In this document: positions 55,047 through 64,000 of the stretch, in pieces | Numbering within the stretch: the stretch's first letter is position 1 | Layout of the letters: the number at the start of each line of letters is the position of its first letter | Origin: Rhodovulum bhavnagarense | GTDB lineage: Bacteria > Pseudomonadota > Alphaproteobacteria > Rhodobacterales > Rhodobacteraceae | Assembly: GCF_004343505.1 (NCBI RefSeq) | Contig: NZ_SLXU01000014.1 | Location: 1 to 64,000 of the forward strand | Length of the DNA stretch: 64,000 nucleotides | Reading direction: 5' to 3' | Translations under genes and position numbers: made by a program | The notes under the pieces: generated by a model | What the model was told of the DNA's origin: nothing | What the model saw: the letters and a program-made list of their open reading frames with translations, nothing else | Database searches by the model: none

Positions 55047-56141
55047 TCAATCGGTCATGGTGGCCAGTTCGGGCCATTCCGCGACCATGTTGCGGCCATT
55101 CAGCGGGCTGATGACTTCCATGTGGCAGGTCATGCAGTTCACCTTGGCAGATTCGCGACCCAGAATCTCCGAGCGGGGCTCGTAGAAGACCTGGTTGATG
55201 TCGATCGCCATCTGCTGGGCCAGTGTCGTGATGGACCATTGCGGCGTCACCTGGGTGGCGTCGTAGAAGGCGCGGGTGTTGTGGCAGTAGACACAGCTCA
55301 CATCCAGCGCGTTCGACTGGTGGTTCATCAGGCTGAAGGTCCGCTCGGCATCCTGCCAGGTCGGGTCGCCCGGCTGTTGGGCGACGCGGCTTTCAAGGTC
55401 GTGAACCTTGATCGACTCGCCATCCAGCAGGAACTTTTCGACCGCGTCCACGGGCAGAGAGGTGTATTCGCTCTGCGTGTACTTGTGAACGAAATCGGTC
55501 GCCGTATGCGACCCCTCATAGGTCAACAGGCGGTTTTGTACCGCGCTCCAACCCTCGGCCGCGCTGTTGACCGCGCCCGCTTTCAGCCACGAACCCGGAG
55601 GCGTCGGCTGACCGCGGTGGCAGGTGTAACAGTTCACGCCAATCCCGTCCGACGCCAGGTTATGCGTATCCCAGGAGTCGTTGAGATACTGCGTGGCCTC
55701 GATGCAGTTCTTGGTGATGGCCAGCTTGGTCTGGTCGGCATCCTCGCTGTTGACCAGCGAGATTTCCGTACCGGTCCAGGCGCTCATCGCCTTGGTGAGC
55801 TGATCGAAATTGGCCTGGTCCATGTCGCCGAAGGCGATGACATCGCCATAGGCCTCTGCCGCGGTGGGCGTGCCCTCCGCCGCTTCGACGCGATCGAAGG
55901 CGACATAGGTCTCTTCGTACTCGTCGTATTGCGGGTTCTCTTCCACGAATTTGGACATGGCCATGCCGATGCCGCGCGGGCCGGTCTGGACGTCCTCAGT
56001 ACGGTAGGGATTGTCGAAGGCCACGATCAGCGCCGCAACCGCCGCCCCCGTCGTCACCGTACCCACGAGAACCGCGGGGCCGATGATGTCAGTGGGGTTC
56101 TCCTCGCTCCATTGGAAGAACCATTTGGGTAGTTTCAGCAT
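55047..56141 (-). CDS. pufC: Reaction-centre cytochrome subunit PufC, three-haem form
   Basis: A 364-residue periplasmic cytochrome that re-reduces the special pair. An uncleaved N-terminal anchor ([22 protein letters not shown], about 19-40) replaces a lipoprotein signal, as there is no lipobox Cys. Haem motifs are at 171-175 (CYTCH), 283-287 (CVYCH) and 336-340 (CMTCH). The usual first motif, expected after MSAWTGTE near residues 118-140, is missing, so only three haems can bind. This is known for Rhodovulum sulfidophilum. It ends the puf operon in place of pufX. Confidence 0.94.
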   Translation of the reverse strand: MLKLPKWFFQWSEENPTDIIGPAVLVGTVTTGAAVAALIVAFDNPYRTEDVQTGPRGIGMAMSKFVEENPQYDEYEETYVAFDRVEAAEGTPTAAEAYGDVIAFGDMDQANFDQLTKAMSAWTGTEISLVNSEDADQTKLAITKNCIEATQYLNDSWDTHNLASDGIGVNCYTCHRGQPTPPGSWLKAGAVNSAAEGWSAVQNRLLTYEGSHTATDFVHKYTQSEYTSLPVDAVEKFLLDGESIKVHDLESRVAQQPGDPTWQDAERTFSLMNHQSNALDVSCVYCHNTRAFYDATQVTPQWSITTLAQQMAIDINQVFYEPRSEILGRESAKVNCMTCHMEVISPLNGRNMVAEWPELATMTD

Positions 56142-56146
56142 GATCC

Positions 56147-57115
56147 TCAGCCTCCTTGCCCCATGTAGGCTTCAAAGCCATAGGGTTGGTCGTACGAGGG
56201 CGCGAAGTGATGCTCCTGGGCCCAGATGAACCAGTTGTCGACAACCGTGCCGGTCAACAGGATGCCGATCCCGCCCGTGATCGGGGTGAGAACAGCGAAC
56301 CACCATGCCCAGCGGTGAATGCCCTCAAAGGTGGCGTTGAAGCCCATGGTCCAGCGCCAGAACAGCGCCCCGCGCTCGGCCGCGGTGCCGCGGTCATAGA
56401 TCTGTTCCAGCTCGCGGTCACCGCCAAAGCGGGTCACGGCGAGGATGGTGCCACCATGCATGGCGAACAGCAGGGCAGAGCCGTAGAGGAACGCGATCGA
56501 AAGCGCGTGGAACGGGTTGTAGTAGAGGTTGCCGTAGCGGATCGAGAACGCCGTGGTCCAGTCGAGATGCGGGAAGATGCCATAGGGCACCATTTCCGAC
56601 CAGCTCCCCATCAGGATCGGGCGGAAAAGGCCCAGAACCAGGAACAGCCAGATCGCGGCCGCAAAGGCCCAGGCGATATGTTTGCCCATCTTGTGCTCTG
56701 CCGCCAGGCGGTAGGTCCGAACCCACATCGCCAGCACCGAGAACAGCAAGAAGAAGCTTGCGATCATGTACCAGCCGCCATCATGCAGCGGCGGGAACTG
56801 AAGCCCGTATTCCGGGCTCGGGGGCTCCAGCGCCAACCAGAAACCCTGGCGCAGGAACTGCACGATCGACCAGTCGACCTGGGCCAGCATGTTGAGCCCG
56901 ATGATGAAAAACGCAACAGCACCGGCGAAAAGCGAGGCAACCCCCGAATAGCCCAGGTAGATGGGCCCGAGCTGTGCGTTACCCAGCCAGCCGAGGATCG
57001 AAAAGCTGCCGATCCCGCCGACGCGCTCTTCCATCAGGTTGTTCTCATTGTCCATGCCCCAGTCGCCGGGACCACGGACCTGAACCTGAGTGAAGATGTT
57101 CTGATACTCAGCCAT
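56147..57115 (-). CDS. pufM: Reaction centre M subunit
   Basis: A 322-residue, five-helix subunit starting [63 protein letters not shown] contains the special-pair and bacteriochlorophyll ligand histidines and the metal ligand His near the C-terminus ([15 protein letters not shown]). The C-terminus ends YMGQGG. Its ATG is 2 bases beyond the pufL stop. Confidence 0.97.
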   Translation of the reverse strand: MAEYQNIFTQVQVRGPGDWGMDNENNLMEERVGGIGSFSILGWLGNAQLGPIYLGYSGVASLFAGAVAFFIIGLNMLAQVDWSIVQFLRQGFWLALEPPSPEYGLQFPPLHDGGWYMIASFFLLFSVLAMWVRTYRLAAEHKMGKHIAWAFAAAIWLFLVLGLFRPILMGSWSEMVPYGIFPHLDWTTAFSIRYGNLYYNPFHALSIAFLYGSALLFAMHGGTILAVTRFGGDRELEQIYDRGTAAERGALFWRWTMGFNATFEGIHRWAWWFAVLTPITGGIGILLTGTVVDNWFIWAQEHHFAPSYDQPYGFEAYMGQGG

Positions 57116-57117
57116 GA

Positions 57118-57978
57118 TTACATTCCCCCTTGGCCAGCACCGGCCGGCGCGATATCGGGCCAGATCGGCATGTTGCTCCACCAGGTCCACCACTCGGGCC
57201 AACCTTCAGTCCAGAGCGGGCCGGAGATGATGATACAAACGGCCGAGAAGAACACGGCGTTCATCGCCAGCAGCCAGCCAAGACGGTGGATGCCGAGCGT
57301 CCCGATCGAATAGCCGATGTAATCGCGGAAATAGGCGTCTTCGTGATCCGGCGTCTTGGCCTCTTCGCCCTTTTCGGGGTTACAGGCCGACAGGATCAGG
57401 CCACCATGCATGGCAAGCGCCAGACAGGTGGTGAAAAACAGTGTCACGCCCAGCATGTGGAACGGGTTGTAGTGGAAGTGCAGATACGCATAACCCGTGT
57501 TCGACACCCAATCGAGGTGGCTAAAGATGCCGTACGGGAAGGCATGACCCCACGCACCCATCAGGAGCGGGCGGAAAACTTCGAGCGTCAGGTAGGCAAA
57601 GATCGCAACGCCAAATGCGATCGGCACGTGATAGCCAATGCCCAGCTTTCGGCTGATCTCGACCTCGCGCAGTGCCCAACTGATGAATGCGCCGATGGCG
57701 CAGACGGTGATGAATTGCCAGAGCCCGCCCTCTGCGAGCGGCGCAATGCCGAGACCGTAGCTGAGATCCGGCGGCGCGATATGGATCGTCCAGGGGTTGA
57801 ACGTCCCCTGCATCGACGCGCCGTAAAGGATCAAGATTGTCCCGAGGGTGGCGAAGAAGATCGTCGTAACTCCGAAGAAGCCTACATAGAAAGGCCCCAC
57901 CCAAAAGTCGAACAGATCGCCACCGATGAGCGTCCCTCCACGGACGCGATACTTTCTCTCAAAACTGAGCAGTGCCAT
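57118..57978 (-). CDS. pufL: Reaction centre L subunit
   Basis: A 286-residue, five-helix subunit starting [37 protein letters not shown] (shown as the family N-terminus in parts). [32 protein letters not shown] and [17 protein letters not shown] hold the His ligands of the bacteriochlorophylls and the QA/QB region; [21 protein letters not shown] follows. It binds, with M, the special pair and cofactors of the type II reaction centre. Confidence 0.97.
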   Translation of the reverse strand: MALLSFERKYRVRGGTLIGGDLFDFWVGPFYVGFFGVTTIFFATLGTILILYGASMQGTFNPWTIHIAPPDLSYGLGIAPLAEGGLWQFITVCAIGAFISWALREVEISRKLGIGYHVPIAFGVAIFAYLTLEVFRPLLMGAWGHAFPYGIFSHLDWVSNTGYAYLHFHYNPFHMLGVTLFFTTCLALAMHGGLILSACNPEKGEEAKTPDHEDAYFRDYIGYSIGTLGIHRLGWLLAMNAVFFSAVCIIISGPLWTEGWPEWWTWWSNMPIWPDIAPAGAGQGGM

Positions 57979-58042
57979 CGTCTGTCTCCGCAAATGGCGG
58001 CCGTGTCCGTGTGGGCCTCAGCCGTCCTTGTTCTTCGCGATA

Positions 58043-58077
58043 GCTGCGGGCGGAAGATCGGGGCTTCCGCCCGCAGC
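58043..58077 (-). promoter_or_regulatory. Intercistronic hairpin between pufA and pufL
   Basis: GCTGCGGGCGGAAG and CTTCCGCCCGCAGC form a perfect 14-bp stem with a 7-base loop in the 143-base gap after pufA. In Rhodobacter such a hairpin protects the pufBA part of the mRNA from 3'-to-5' decay and leads to more LH1 than reaction centre. The same role is inferred here from position and strength. Confidence 0.85.
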
Positions 58078-58121
58078 GATTGTGTCACTTCCAGGTGCTA
58101 ACCCCTGAAAGACCGGGCGAC

Positions 58122-58286
58122 TTATGCGCCAGCGGCCTTCTCGGCGGCCACGGTCAGCCAGTTGAAGTAGGGGTTGCTGAGCACGAAGAGGTGAATCATC
58201 ACCGCCAGCAGGAAGAGAAAGACACCCTGCGCGACAAGCACGCGACGGGGGTCGAAGATCATCCAGATCTTGTAGAATTTTGCCAT
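58122..58286 (-). CDS. pufA: Light-harvesting LH1 alpha chain
   Basis: A 54-residue polypeptide not long enough for routine gene calling. It reads [20 protein letters not shown], then [19 protein letters not shown] and [15 protein letters not shown]: a single membrane helix with the bacteriochlorophyll-binding His at residue 32 and the typical FDPRRV N-terminal turn. The start follows the pufB stop by 14 bases with GGAGG as ribosome site. Confidence 0.96.
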   Translation of the reverse strand: MAKFYKIWMIFDPRRVLVAQGVFLFLLAVMIHLFVLSNPYFNWLTVAAEKAAGA

Positions 58287-58300
58287 AGTTCAGACCCTCC

Positions 58301-58447
58301 TCAGAGCCACGGACGCCAGATGTAAACTGCCAGGTGAGCAAGGACGGCGACGGCCGAGAACAGCCAAAGCCCGCTCATGTAGACAGCATGCACTTCCTGC
58401 GCCTGCTCGTCGGTAAGACCCGAGAACGACAGATCAGATTCAGCCAT
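58301..58447 (-). CDS. pufB: Light-harvesting LH1 beta chain
   Basis: A 48-residue polypeptide, [39 protein letters not shown], then AVYIWRPWL. It has one membrane helix, with His38 the bacteriochlorophyll ligand and His20 at the membrane surface, and the conserved WRPW C-terminus. It forms the LH1 ring with PufA around the reaction centre. Confidence 0.96.
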   Translation of the reverse strand: MAESDLSFSGLTDEQAQEVHAVYMSGLWLFSAVAVLAHLAVYIWRPWL

Positions 58448-58526
58448 TAACTTTCCTCCGGATCGTCAGACTGATGCCGCGCACCCCGGCGGCCGGGTTC
58501 CAGCAAGGCACCATGCCCTGCCAGCC

Positions 58527-58581
58527 TTCGCCCAACCGGGGGGATGGGCGAAATCGGTGACCTGCCTGATTGCTCAGGCAG
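58527..58581 (-). promoter_or_regulatory. Two hairpins in the pufQ-pufB gap
   Basis: CTGCCTGA-TTGC-TCAGGCAG (58562-58581) is a perfect hairpin whose stem includes the pufQ stop codon, and TTCGCCCA-ACCGGGGGGA-TGGGCGAA (58527-58552) is an 8-bp stem with a 10-base loop. The segment 58448-58573 separates weakly expressed bchCXYZ-pufQ from highly expressed pufBA, so processing or stabilisation at these structures is plausible. Confidence 0.55.
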
Positions 58582-58795
58582 AAAAGATCATGGGGGTGAT
58601 GATCCGCGCCTGGCTCCATGCCCGCGAGATCGGCCCCTTTGTTTTCAGGTTCCCCTGCCGCACCAGGGTCAGCAGCCACGTGATCGCGGCCACCGGCAGG
58701 GCGGCAAGAAAGATGATCGCGAAATAGACCGTGAATTCCGCTTTCGGCGGCCGGTGCGCACGCGCGATCTGGACGTCGGAAGTTTGATCGGTCAT
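58574..58795 (-). CDS. pufQ: PufQ, bacteriochlorophyll synthesis-associated protein
   Basis: A 73-residue protein with one membrane segment ([29 protein letters not shown], about 18-46) and [18 protein letters not shown] at the C-terminus. Both fit PufQ of Rhodobacter, which raises bacteriochlorophyll formation and may be a carrier of precursors or affect ferrochelatase. Its ATG overlaps the bchZ stop (ATGA). Confidence 0.92.
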   Translation of the reverse strand: MTDQTSDVQIARAHRPPKAEFTVYFAIIFLAALPVAAITWLLTLVRQGNLKTKGPISRAWSQARIITPMIFSA

Positions 58796-60273
58796 TTGCT
58801 CTCTCCTTTTGAAAGACTACCGAAACTTTCGGGCGAAAGCGCCGCGACAGTTTCGACCACCACCCGTTCTGCCCCCTGTTCGAGTGCGGCTTTTTCGGCA
58901 GCATCGCGCAGGGATTTGGCGGCGGAGATGCGGGTCAGCACCGGATGCTCGGCCACGATTCGATCGAGCAGCGCCTGGGCGTCGTCGTCCCACGGAAAAT
59001 CGCGGCGCAGCCGGGTCGGCGTTGCCGAGGCCGAATCCATTTCCGACCCCAGCGGCAGGATGTGGAACAGCGCATCGAACAACGAGTTGCACACCTCCTG
59101 AATGACGTAAGTCGCTCCAGCGTAACCCATAAATGGCGTTCCGGTGGCGCGGCGAATCGCGGCACCGGGAAAGCCTGCCGGAATGAAAGTCGACTTTGGA
59201 CCATGCCCCGAGGAAAGCTCGGCGAGATAGATTTTCTCGTTGATCGAGCCGAACACGACCAGCGGTCGCTTCTGTCCCATAAGGGCGCGCACCTCGGCAT
59301 TGTCGGTCTTGGCGCCGGCCTTGCGAGCGACCGCAAAAGCACAGGGCAGACCCATGTCGGTCTCAAGGAAATGGCGCAGACCGCGCGCATATGTCTCGTT
59401 TGCAACGACCGCGAAACTGGCCGTCGCAAAGAAATCCTGCGTCACTGACCGCCACAAGTCCCAGACCGGCTTGATCGTCGAGTGCTTTTCGCGCGCGATG
59501 AACGGTTCAGGGTCCAGGCCCAGCAGTTCACCCAGCTTGCGCAGGAACTTGGTCGTCGAATCGATTCCGATCGGCGCCTGGAGATATGGCTTGCCCAGAA
59601 CCTCGGCCAGGTTGCGGCCGAATTCGCGATACATGACGATATTGACGTCCGCGTTCACCAGGTTGCGCATCTCGGCCAGGTGCGCGCCGAGCGGCATCAC
59701 CATGTTGACCTCGGCGCCGATTCCCTCGATCAGGCGGCGAATCTCGGCCAGGTCCGACGGCATGTTGAACACGCCATACATCGGACCCAGGATGTTCACT
59801 CGCGGCTTGGCACCTTCTTCGCGCTTTTTCTCGGGGGGCATCCGGCCCTTGGTCATGCCGAATTCCGAGAACAGCCATGTCATCGCGCGGTCGGCGGCTT
59901 CCCACTGGTCCTCGTCGATGGTGCGCGGCAGGAAACGCTGTATGTTCGTGCCCATCGGCGTGACGCCGCCGCCGATCATCTCGGCGATCGATCCGGTCAC
60001 CACCACCGCGGGCAAGGCAGGATCAAGCGTTTTCCAGGCGCGTTTCATCGCGCCCTCGGTGCCGTCGCGACCCAGCTCTTCCTCACCGAGGCCGGTGACG
60101 ACGATGGGCAATTCATGCGGCGGCAGCGCGTCGGTATAGTGAAGGACGGAAGTGACCGGCAGGTTCTCGCAGCCGACCGGGCCATCGATCACCACTTGCA
60201 GACCTTTGGTGGCACAGAACGCATAAACCGCGCCCCAATAACCCCCTGCCCTGTCGTGATCCAGCACCAGCAT
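58792..60273 (-). CDS. bchZ: Chlorophyllide a reductase subunit Z
   Basis: A 493-residue NifK/BchB-like subunit that with BchY forms the catalytic part of chlorophyllide a reductase, reducing ring B. It starts [49 protein letters not shown], with cluster Cys in [44 protein letters not shown] and [35 protein letters not shown] are typical. Overlaps bchY by one base and pufQ by four. Confidence 0.96.
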   Translation of the reverse strand: MLVLDHDRAGGYWGAVYAFCATKGLQVVIDGPVGCENLPVTSVLHYTDALPPHELPIVVTGLGEEELGRDGTEGAMKRAWKTLDPALPAVVVTGSIAEMIGGGVTPMGTNIQRFLPRTIDEDQWEAADRAMTWLFSEFGMTKGRMPPEKKREEGAKPRVNILGPMYGVFNMPSDLAEIRRLIEGIGAEVNMVMPLGAHLAEMRNLVNADVNIVMYREFGRNLAEVLGKPYLQAPIGIDSTTKFLRKLGELLGLDPEPFIAREKHSTIKPVWDLWRSVTQDFFATASFAVVANETYARGLRHFLETDMGLPCAFAVARKAGAKTDNAEVRALMGQKRPLVVFGSINEKIYLAELSSGHGPKSTFIPAGFPGAAIRRATGTPFMGYAGATYVIQEVCNSLFDALFHILPLGSEMDSASATPTRLRRDFPWDDDAQALLDRIVAEHPVLTRISAAKSLRDAAEKAALEQGAERVVVETVAALSPESFGSLSKGESK

Positions 60274-61856
60274 CAGATCATCTCCTGCGCCTTGTCGGCG
60301 CGACGTTTCTTTTCAAGTTTCTTTTGCTGGAGAGCCCGGAATTCGGGATGGAGATTCGGGTCTCCCTCCCAGACGCCGGCGGTGTCCCCTTCGCCCACAC
60401 CTTCAAAGAACTCGCGCATCGATTCCATGCGGCCCTTGTTCGCAATCGCCGCATTTACCACTTGCGCCAGGCTGCCCGCACCGGCGGGCCCCATCAGCGG
60501 ACGGGCCGAGATCAGGTTGGTGAAGTAGAGACCGGGCACGCCCAGCTCTTTCGCGGCCTGAACGACCGGCGTGGTGCCGATGGCCAGATCGGGGCGGATT
60601 GCTTCCATCGCGGCCTTGTCATCCTCCAGCGAGGCACGGAACTTGACCTTGACGCCCCTGGATTCCAGCCAGTCGCGGTCGGCCTCGGACTGCTTGGTCT
60701 TGGCGCAGGCCGTGCCGACATACGGAACATTGGCCCCCGATTCGATCAGCAGCCGGGCAACCAGCAATTCCGAACCCTCATACCCCGACAGCGTCACGGT
60801 GCCCTTGATCGGGGCCCCGGCCAACGCACCCTTGATCGCGGGCAGGAAGGTGTTCTGCGCCTGCGCGACCTTTTCCGCCGGCAGGCCAAAGGCATCGCCG
60901 ATATTCGCCAGCCAGGCGGCTGTGCCATCATGCCCCACCGGGGCAGAACCCACGATCGGGCGTCCGGCGGCGTCAAATTCGCGCATCGCCGCGGTATAGA
61001 ACGGGTGGATCGCCGCCACCGCACCGCAATCCAGCGCAGCATACAGTTCACGCCACTCGCGCGCCGGCACGACCGGGCCACAGGCCAGGCCCAGCGGGTC
61101 CAGCATCTGCCCGATCACGATGGGATCAGCCGGGAACATCTCGCCCAGCAACGTCACGGTAGGACGATCCGACACGCCGCCCTCGGGGGCGGCGACGGGG
61201 CCTGCCTCGGCCTCGCGCCGGGCATAGTTCAGCATGGCGCCGGCCAGAACGTCCTTGGCCTCGGCATGGGTTGGAATGCCGAAACCGGGCACGTCGATTC
61301 CCACGATCCGCACGCCGTTGATCTCGTCGGGCAACAGCCGTAGCGGCACGCCCGAGGCGGTCGGCACACAGAGGTTGGTCACAACGATGGCGTCATAACG
61401 GGCCGGATCGGCCAGTTCGTGAACCGCGTCGCGTATATCCTCGAACAGCTTGCCGGTGACCAGCGTTTCCGAGCTGAACGGCACATAGCCCACCGAGCGC
61501 CGCGCGCCGTAGAAATGGCTCACGAAGGTCAGCCCGTAAACGCAGCAGGCAGAGCCAGACAGCACGGTCGCCACACGGCGCATCCGCAGGCCCACCCGCA
61601 GCGACCCGAAAGCGGGGCACATGCTTTGCGGTTTGTCATGGGGGCCTTGCGGATAATCCTTGCGATACTGATCGAGGATTTCGGACGCCCCGGCCATGCG
61701 CGCGGCGGCCTCCATCTCATCGGCCCCGGCATGGCAGCCCATGCCGTCGCCCAGCGCCGGATCGGCACCGCCGCAAGTGGCGGCCTCGGACGCCGGGGCA
61801 GCGTCCGCGATCACCTCTGCGGCGTGGGCCTCATCATATTTGACCTCTTCGGTCAT
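60273..61856 (-). CDS. bchY: Chlorophyllide a reductase subunit Y
   Basis: A 527-residue NifD-like partner of Bch[51 protein letters not shown] and [19 protein letters not shown] provide the cysteine ligands of the [4Fe-4S] cluster, and [24 protein letters not shown] lies near the C-terminus. The N-terminal ~70 residues ([20 protein letters not shown]) are acidic and variable. ATG at 61856 overlaps the stop of the small ORF upstream (ATGA). Confidence 0.96.
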   Translation of the reverse strand: MTEEVKYDEAHAAEVIADAAPASEAATCGGADPALGDGMGCHAGADEMEAAARMAGASEILDQYRKDYPQGPHDKPQSMCPAFGSLRVGLRMRRVATVLSGSACCVYGLTFVSHFYGARRSVGYVPFSSETLVTGKLFEDIRDAVHELADPARYDAIVVTNLCVPTASGVPLRLLPDEINGVRIVGIDVPGFGIPTHAEAKDVLAGAMLNYARREAEAGPVAAPEGGVSDRPTVTLLGEMFPADPIVIGQMLDPLGLACGPVVPAREWRELYAALDCGAVAAIHPFYTAAMREFDAAGRPIVGSAPVGHDGTAAWLANIGDAFGLPAEKVAQAQNTFLPAIKGALAGAPIKGTVTLSGYEGSELLVARLLIESGANVPYVGTACAKTKQSEADRDWLESRGVKVKFRASLEDDKAAMEAIRPDLAIGTTPVVQAAKELGVPGLYFTNLISARPLMGPAGAGSLAQVVNAAIANKGRMESMREFFEGVGEGDTAGVWEGDPNLHPEFRALQQKKLEKKRRADKAQEMI

Positions 61857-61981
61857 GCGTCCTCCACCTCGCGAGGGGCCGTGGCCTCGTCGGCGCGAGC
61901 GTTGCGTTCCTCGTCGAAATCCGAATGGGCAAGACGCTTGAGCGCATCGTCCCACCGGGACAACTCATCAAGGTCAAACAT
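61853..61981 (-). CDS. Small ORF between bchX and bchY, unknown
   Basis: Forty-two codons, [20 protein letters not shown] then [22 protein letters not shown], strongly acidic with an amphipathic first half. Its ATG overlaps the bchX TGA (ATGTTTGA) and its own TGA overlaps the bchY ATG (ATGA), so translation could pass from bchX through it to bchY. A second in-frame ATG lies at 61987. I do not recognise it. It may be a coupling peptide, a tiny partner of the reductase, or chance open frame. Confidence 0.5.
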   Translation of the reverse strand: MFDLDELSRWDDALKRLAHSDFDEERNARADEATAPREVEDA

Positions 61982-62975
61982 CGTCATAAACCACTTCGAG
62001 GGATTTTTTCGGCTTGGCATTCTTGCCGCGCATATCGGCATCGGTTGCCGGCGTCAGTTCGAAATCCGCACCCACATCCTCGGGGGCGAACAGGCCCAGC
62101 AGACCGTCATTGGTCAGCGGCTTGGGCCGGATCGGCGGGGCATCGGCGACGGCATCGGCCAGCCCGGCAAAGAGATCGCCCCAGGGGCCCTCTTTCGTGC
62201 CGACGATCTGGTAATTGGCCGATTTGCGGCGCAGTTCCTCGTCCTGCGGGATCGCGGCCAGAACCGGGATATCCACCGCTTTGGCAAAGGCCTGCGCCTC
62301 GCCGGTGCCGTCATCCTTGTTGATGACCAGGCCCGCGACGCCGACATTACCGCCCAGCTTGCGGAAATATTCCACCGCCGAGCAGACGTTGTTGGCCACG
62401 TATAGCGATTGCAGGTCGTTGGAGCCGACCAGGATCACCTTTTGCGCCATGTCGCGCGCGATCGGCAGGCCGAAGCCGCCGCAGACCACGTCGCCCAGGA
62501 AGTCGAGCAGGACATAGTCGAAATCCCAGTCGTGGAAGCCCAGCTTTTCCAGCAGCTCGAAACCGTGGATGATGCCGCGCCCGCCGCAACCGCGCCCGAC
62601 CTCGGGGCCGCCCAGTTCCATCGCGAAAACGCCGTTCCGCTTGAAGCAGACATCGCCGATCTGCACCTCTTCGCCCGCCAGCTTCTTGGCGGTGGAGGTT
62701 TCGATGATCGTCGGGCAGGCCTTGCCGCCAAACAACAGCGACGTGGTGTCCGATTTCGGGTCGCAGCCGATCAGCAGCACGCGCTTGCCCTGTTCGGCCA
62801 TCATGTTGGACAGGTTCGCCAGGGTGAAGGACTTGCCGATCCCGCCCTTGCCGTAGATCGCGATGATCTGCGTCTTTTTCGTAGGCTCGGTCACGGGCAC
62901 CTCGTCCAGCGGTTCGTTCGCTTCGTCACGCAGGCGCTGGTCGATGTCTTTGATGTTCGGGGCATCAAGCGTCAT
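61974..62975 (-). CDS. bchX: Chlorophyllide a reductase, ATP-binding subunit X
   Basis: A 333-residue NifH-like protein. P-loop GKGGIGKS at 42-49, cysteines at 130 (VGRGCGGRG) and 165 ([12 protein letters not shown]) for the bridging [4Fe-4S] cluster, and [14 protein letters not shown] identify it. It delivers electrons to BchYZ. The N-terminal ~35 residues are longer and acidic than in BchL, which is normal for BchX. ATG overlaps the bchC stop by 11 bases. Confidence 0.97.
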   Translation of the reverse strand: MTLDAPNIKDIDQRLRDEANEPLDEVPVTEPTKKTQIIAIYGKGGIGKSFTLANLSNMMAEQGKRVLLIGCDPKSDTTSLLFGGKACPTIIETSTAKKLAGEEVQIGDVCFKRNGVFAMELGGPEVGRGCGGRGIIHGFELLEKLGFHDWDFDYVLLDFLGDVVCGGFGLPIARDMAQKVILVGSNDLQSLYVANNVCSAVEYFRKLGGNVGVAGLVINKDDGTGEAQAFAKAVDIPVLAAIPQDEELRRKSANYQIVGTKEGPWGDLFAGLADAVADAPPIRPKPLTNDGLLGLFAPEDVGADFELTPATDADMRGKNAKPKKSLEVVYDDV

Positions 62976-63912
62976 TTACGGTTCCCCAGTTCAGGATCAT
63001 TTTCAGACAAGCAGGATCGTTGAAGGCGGTTTCATAGGCTTCTGCGGCCTTTTCCGCCGGTTCGCTGTGGGTGATTAGCCCCCCCAGCGAAAGCGCGCCG
63101 GATTCCACCAGCGTTCGCGTCGCGATCAGATCCTCGCGTTCCCATTCCGCGGCGATGCGCAGCCGGGCCTCTTTCATGAAGGCCGGGGGAAAGGCAAAGG
63201 ACAACGGCGCGGTGTAGAACCCCGCCAGCACCACCTCGCCGCCCTTGGCGATACGGGTGATGAGATCATTCAGAAGGGCACCGTTGCCGGAGGCATCGTA
63301 GATGGTCCGGTAATCGTGCCGCGAATCGTTGTCGGGATGGATCACCTCGTACCCTTCCGCACCGGTGGCGCGGTCGGGGTTGATCTCCCATACGGAGGGG
63401 GCGGGGGCGCCGGCGGCGATGGTCAGCCGCGCCAACAGGCGGCCCAGCACGCCGTGGCCCACGATCAGTTCGGGCATTTTCTTGTCGACGCCAGCCAGCG
63501 CGTGGCGCGCGGTCGCGGCCAACGCCAGCAGCGCGCCCTCGGCGCCCAGGCCGGGGTCGATCGTCGTCACGCGGCTGGCATCGGTCACCAGCCGCCGGGT
63601 CGACCCGCCGAACAGGCCGAACGCCCCGTCATAACAGTTCGCGCCGGGCACGAAGACCCGTTCGCCCACCTTGAAATTCGTCTCGGGCCCGGCGGCGACG
63701 ATCTCGCCAGCGGCCTCGTAGCCCGGAACCAGCGGATAGCCCATGCCGGGAAAGGGCGGCATCTCGCCGGTATAGAACAGTTTCTCGGTGCCAGTGGAAA
63801 TGCCGGAATGGGTGATCTCGACCACCAGGTCCCGCGGGCCGGGTTCTGTCAGGGACAGGCGGCCAAGCCCGATATCCCTAGGCCCCCGAAGGATGACGGC
63901 GGTCGTCTCCAT
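62965..63912 (-). CDS. bchC: 2-desacetyl-2-hydroxyethyl bacteriochlorophyllide a dehydrogenase
   Basis: A 315-residue MDR-family enzyme oxidising the C3 hydroxyethyl group to acetyl, the last step to bacteriochlorophyllide a. It starts [21 protein letters not shown] and contains [52 protein letters not shown] and [15 protein letters not shown] (Rossmann). Upstream in-frame codons to 63963 are less protein-like. First gene of the bchCXYZ-puf superoperon in this window. Confidence 0.95.
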   Translation of the reverse strand: METTAVILRGPRDIGLGRLSLTEPGPRDLVVEITHSGISTGTEKLFYTGEMPPFPGMGYPLVPGYEAAGEIVAAGPETNFKVGERVFVPGANCYDGAFGLFGGSTRRLVTDASRVTTIDPGLGAEGALLALAATARHALAGVDKKMPELIVGHGVLGRLLARLTIAAGAPAPSVWEINPDRATGAEGYEVIHPDNDSRHDYRTIYDASGNGALLNDLITRIAKGGEVVLAGFYTAPLSFAFPPAFMKEARLRIAAEWEREDLIATRTLVESGALSLGGLITHSEPAEKAAEAYETAFNDPACLKMILNWGTVNDA

Positions 63913-63972
63913 TCTGCGTCTCCCGATTGGCTGCGCCCGATCAGAGTCGGGACTCACGTGCATTCACGATGA

Positions 63973-63990
63973 TGTCAGTTTATTCTGACA
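63973..63990. promoter_or_regulatory. PpsR-type operator upstream of bchC
   Basis: TGTCAGTTTATTCTGACA matches TGT-N12-ACA and is a near-perfect palindrome 61 bases before the bchC ATG. PpsR sites upstream of bchC are established in Rhodobacter, where they usually come in pairs; the second may lie beyond the window edge or be absent. Confidence 0.82.
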
Positions 63991-64000
63991 GGCCAAAGTG

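Noticed and set aside
56142-56146. A pufX gene between pufM and pufC
   Set aside because: Only five bases separate the two genes, and no small membrane-protein frame is found before pufC or in the gap after it.

Overview
The window reads as a high-GC alphaproteobacterial chromosome, most likely a Rhodobacterales member (Roseobacter/Rhodovulum-like) capable of anoxygenic photosynthesis. The main reasons are the photosynthesis gene cluster that fills its right half, the type II reaction-centre genes pufLM and puhA, the Rhodobacter-type regulators PpsR and PpaA/AerR, and the leuC-leuD ... leuB housekeeping block on the left. Species cannot be fixed from sequence reading alone.

Left part (1-31,600) is housekeeping and accessory. 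From the left edge: the 5' end of acs (minus); a three-gene minus-strand operon of large glycosyltransferase-type proteins (462-5974); a decayed esterase-like gene beside tRNA-Pro(CGG); a DMT permease; leuB, a secreted nuclease-like protein, a membrane protein, leuD and leuC (all minus). Then comes a plus-strand block: rsfS, rlmH, gpmI, an EnvC-like factor, ctpA and rppH. It is followed by asd and a capsule-type protein (minus), an AbrB-family membrane protein (plus), an ATP-dependent 5-oxoprolinase-like protein (minus), a TRAP transporter dctPQM with a BASS-like permease (plus), and chrA (minus).

Right part (31,675-64,000) is the photosynthesis cluster. cycA (cytochrome c2) stands at its left border. 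The minus-strand superoperon bchF-N-B-H-L-M-lhaA-puhA-puhB-puhC-orf-acsF-puhE makes bacteriochlorophyll through dark-operative protochlorophyllide reductase and the oxygen-dependent cyclase, and supplies the H subunit and assembly factors. Divergent from bchF are ppaA-ppsR-bchG-pucC-like-bchP-idi (plus), covering redox/light control, the tail steps of pigment synthesis and isoprenoid supply. A second minus-strand superoperon, bchC-X-(small orf)-Y-Z-pufQ-B-A-L-M-C, makes bacteriochlorophyll a from chlorophyllide and the LH1-RC core. dxs, for isoprenoid precursors, follows it after a terminator and converges on idi. No crt, bchE, bchD/I/O, puc or pufX genes are visible here; the carotenoid genes may lie beyond position 64,000.

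Regulation is readable in places. Three perfect TGT-N12-ACA PpsR-type palindromes lie upstream of bchC and in the bchF/ppaA divergent region. A 14-bp hairpin separates pufBA from pufLMC, and a textbook terminator closes the puf operon. Many genes overlap by ATGA or TGATG, indicating translational coupling. The most unusual items are a 42-codon ORF wedged with overlaps between bchX and bchY, a three-haem PufC that has lost the first haem motif, and the fused glycosyltransferase/hydrolase operon at the left end.
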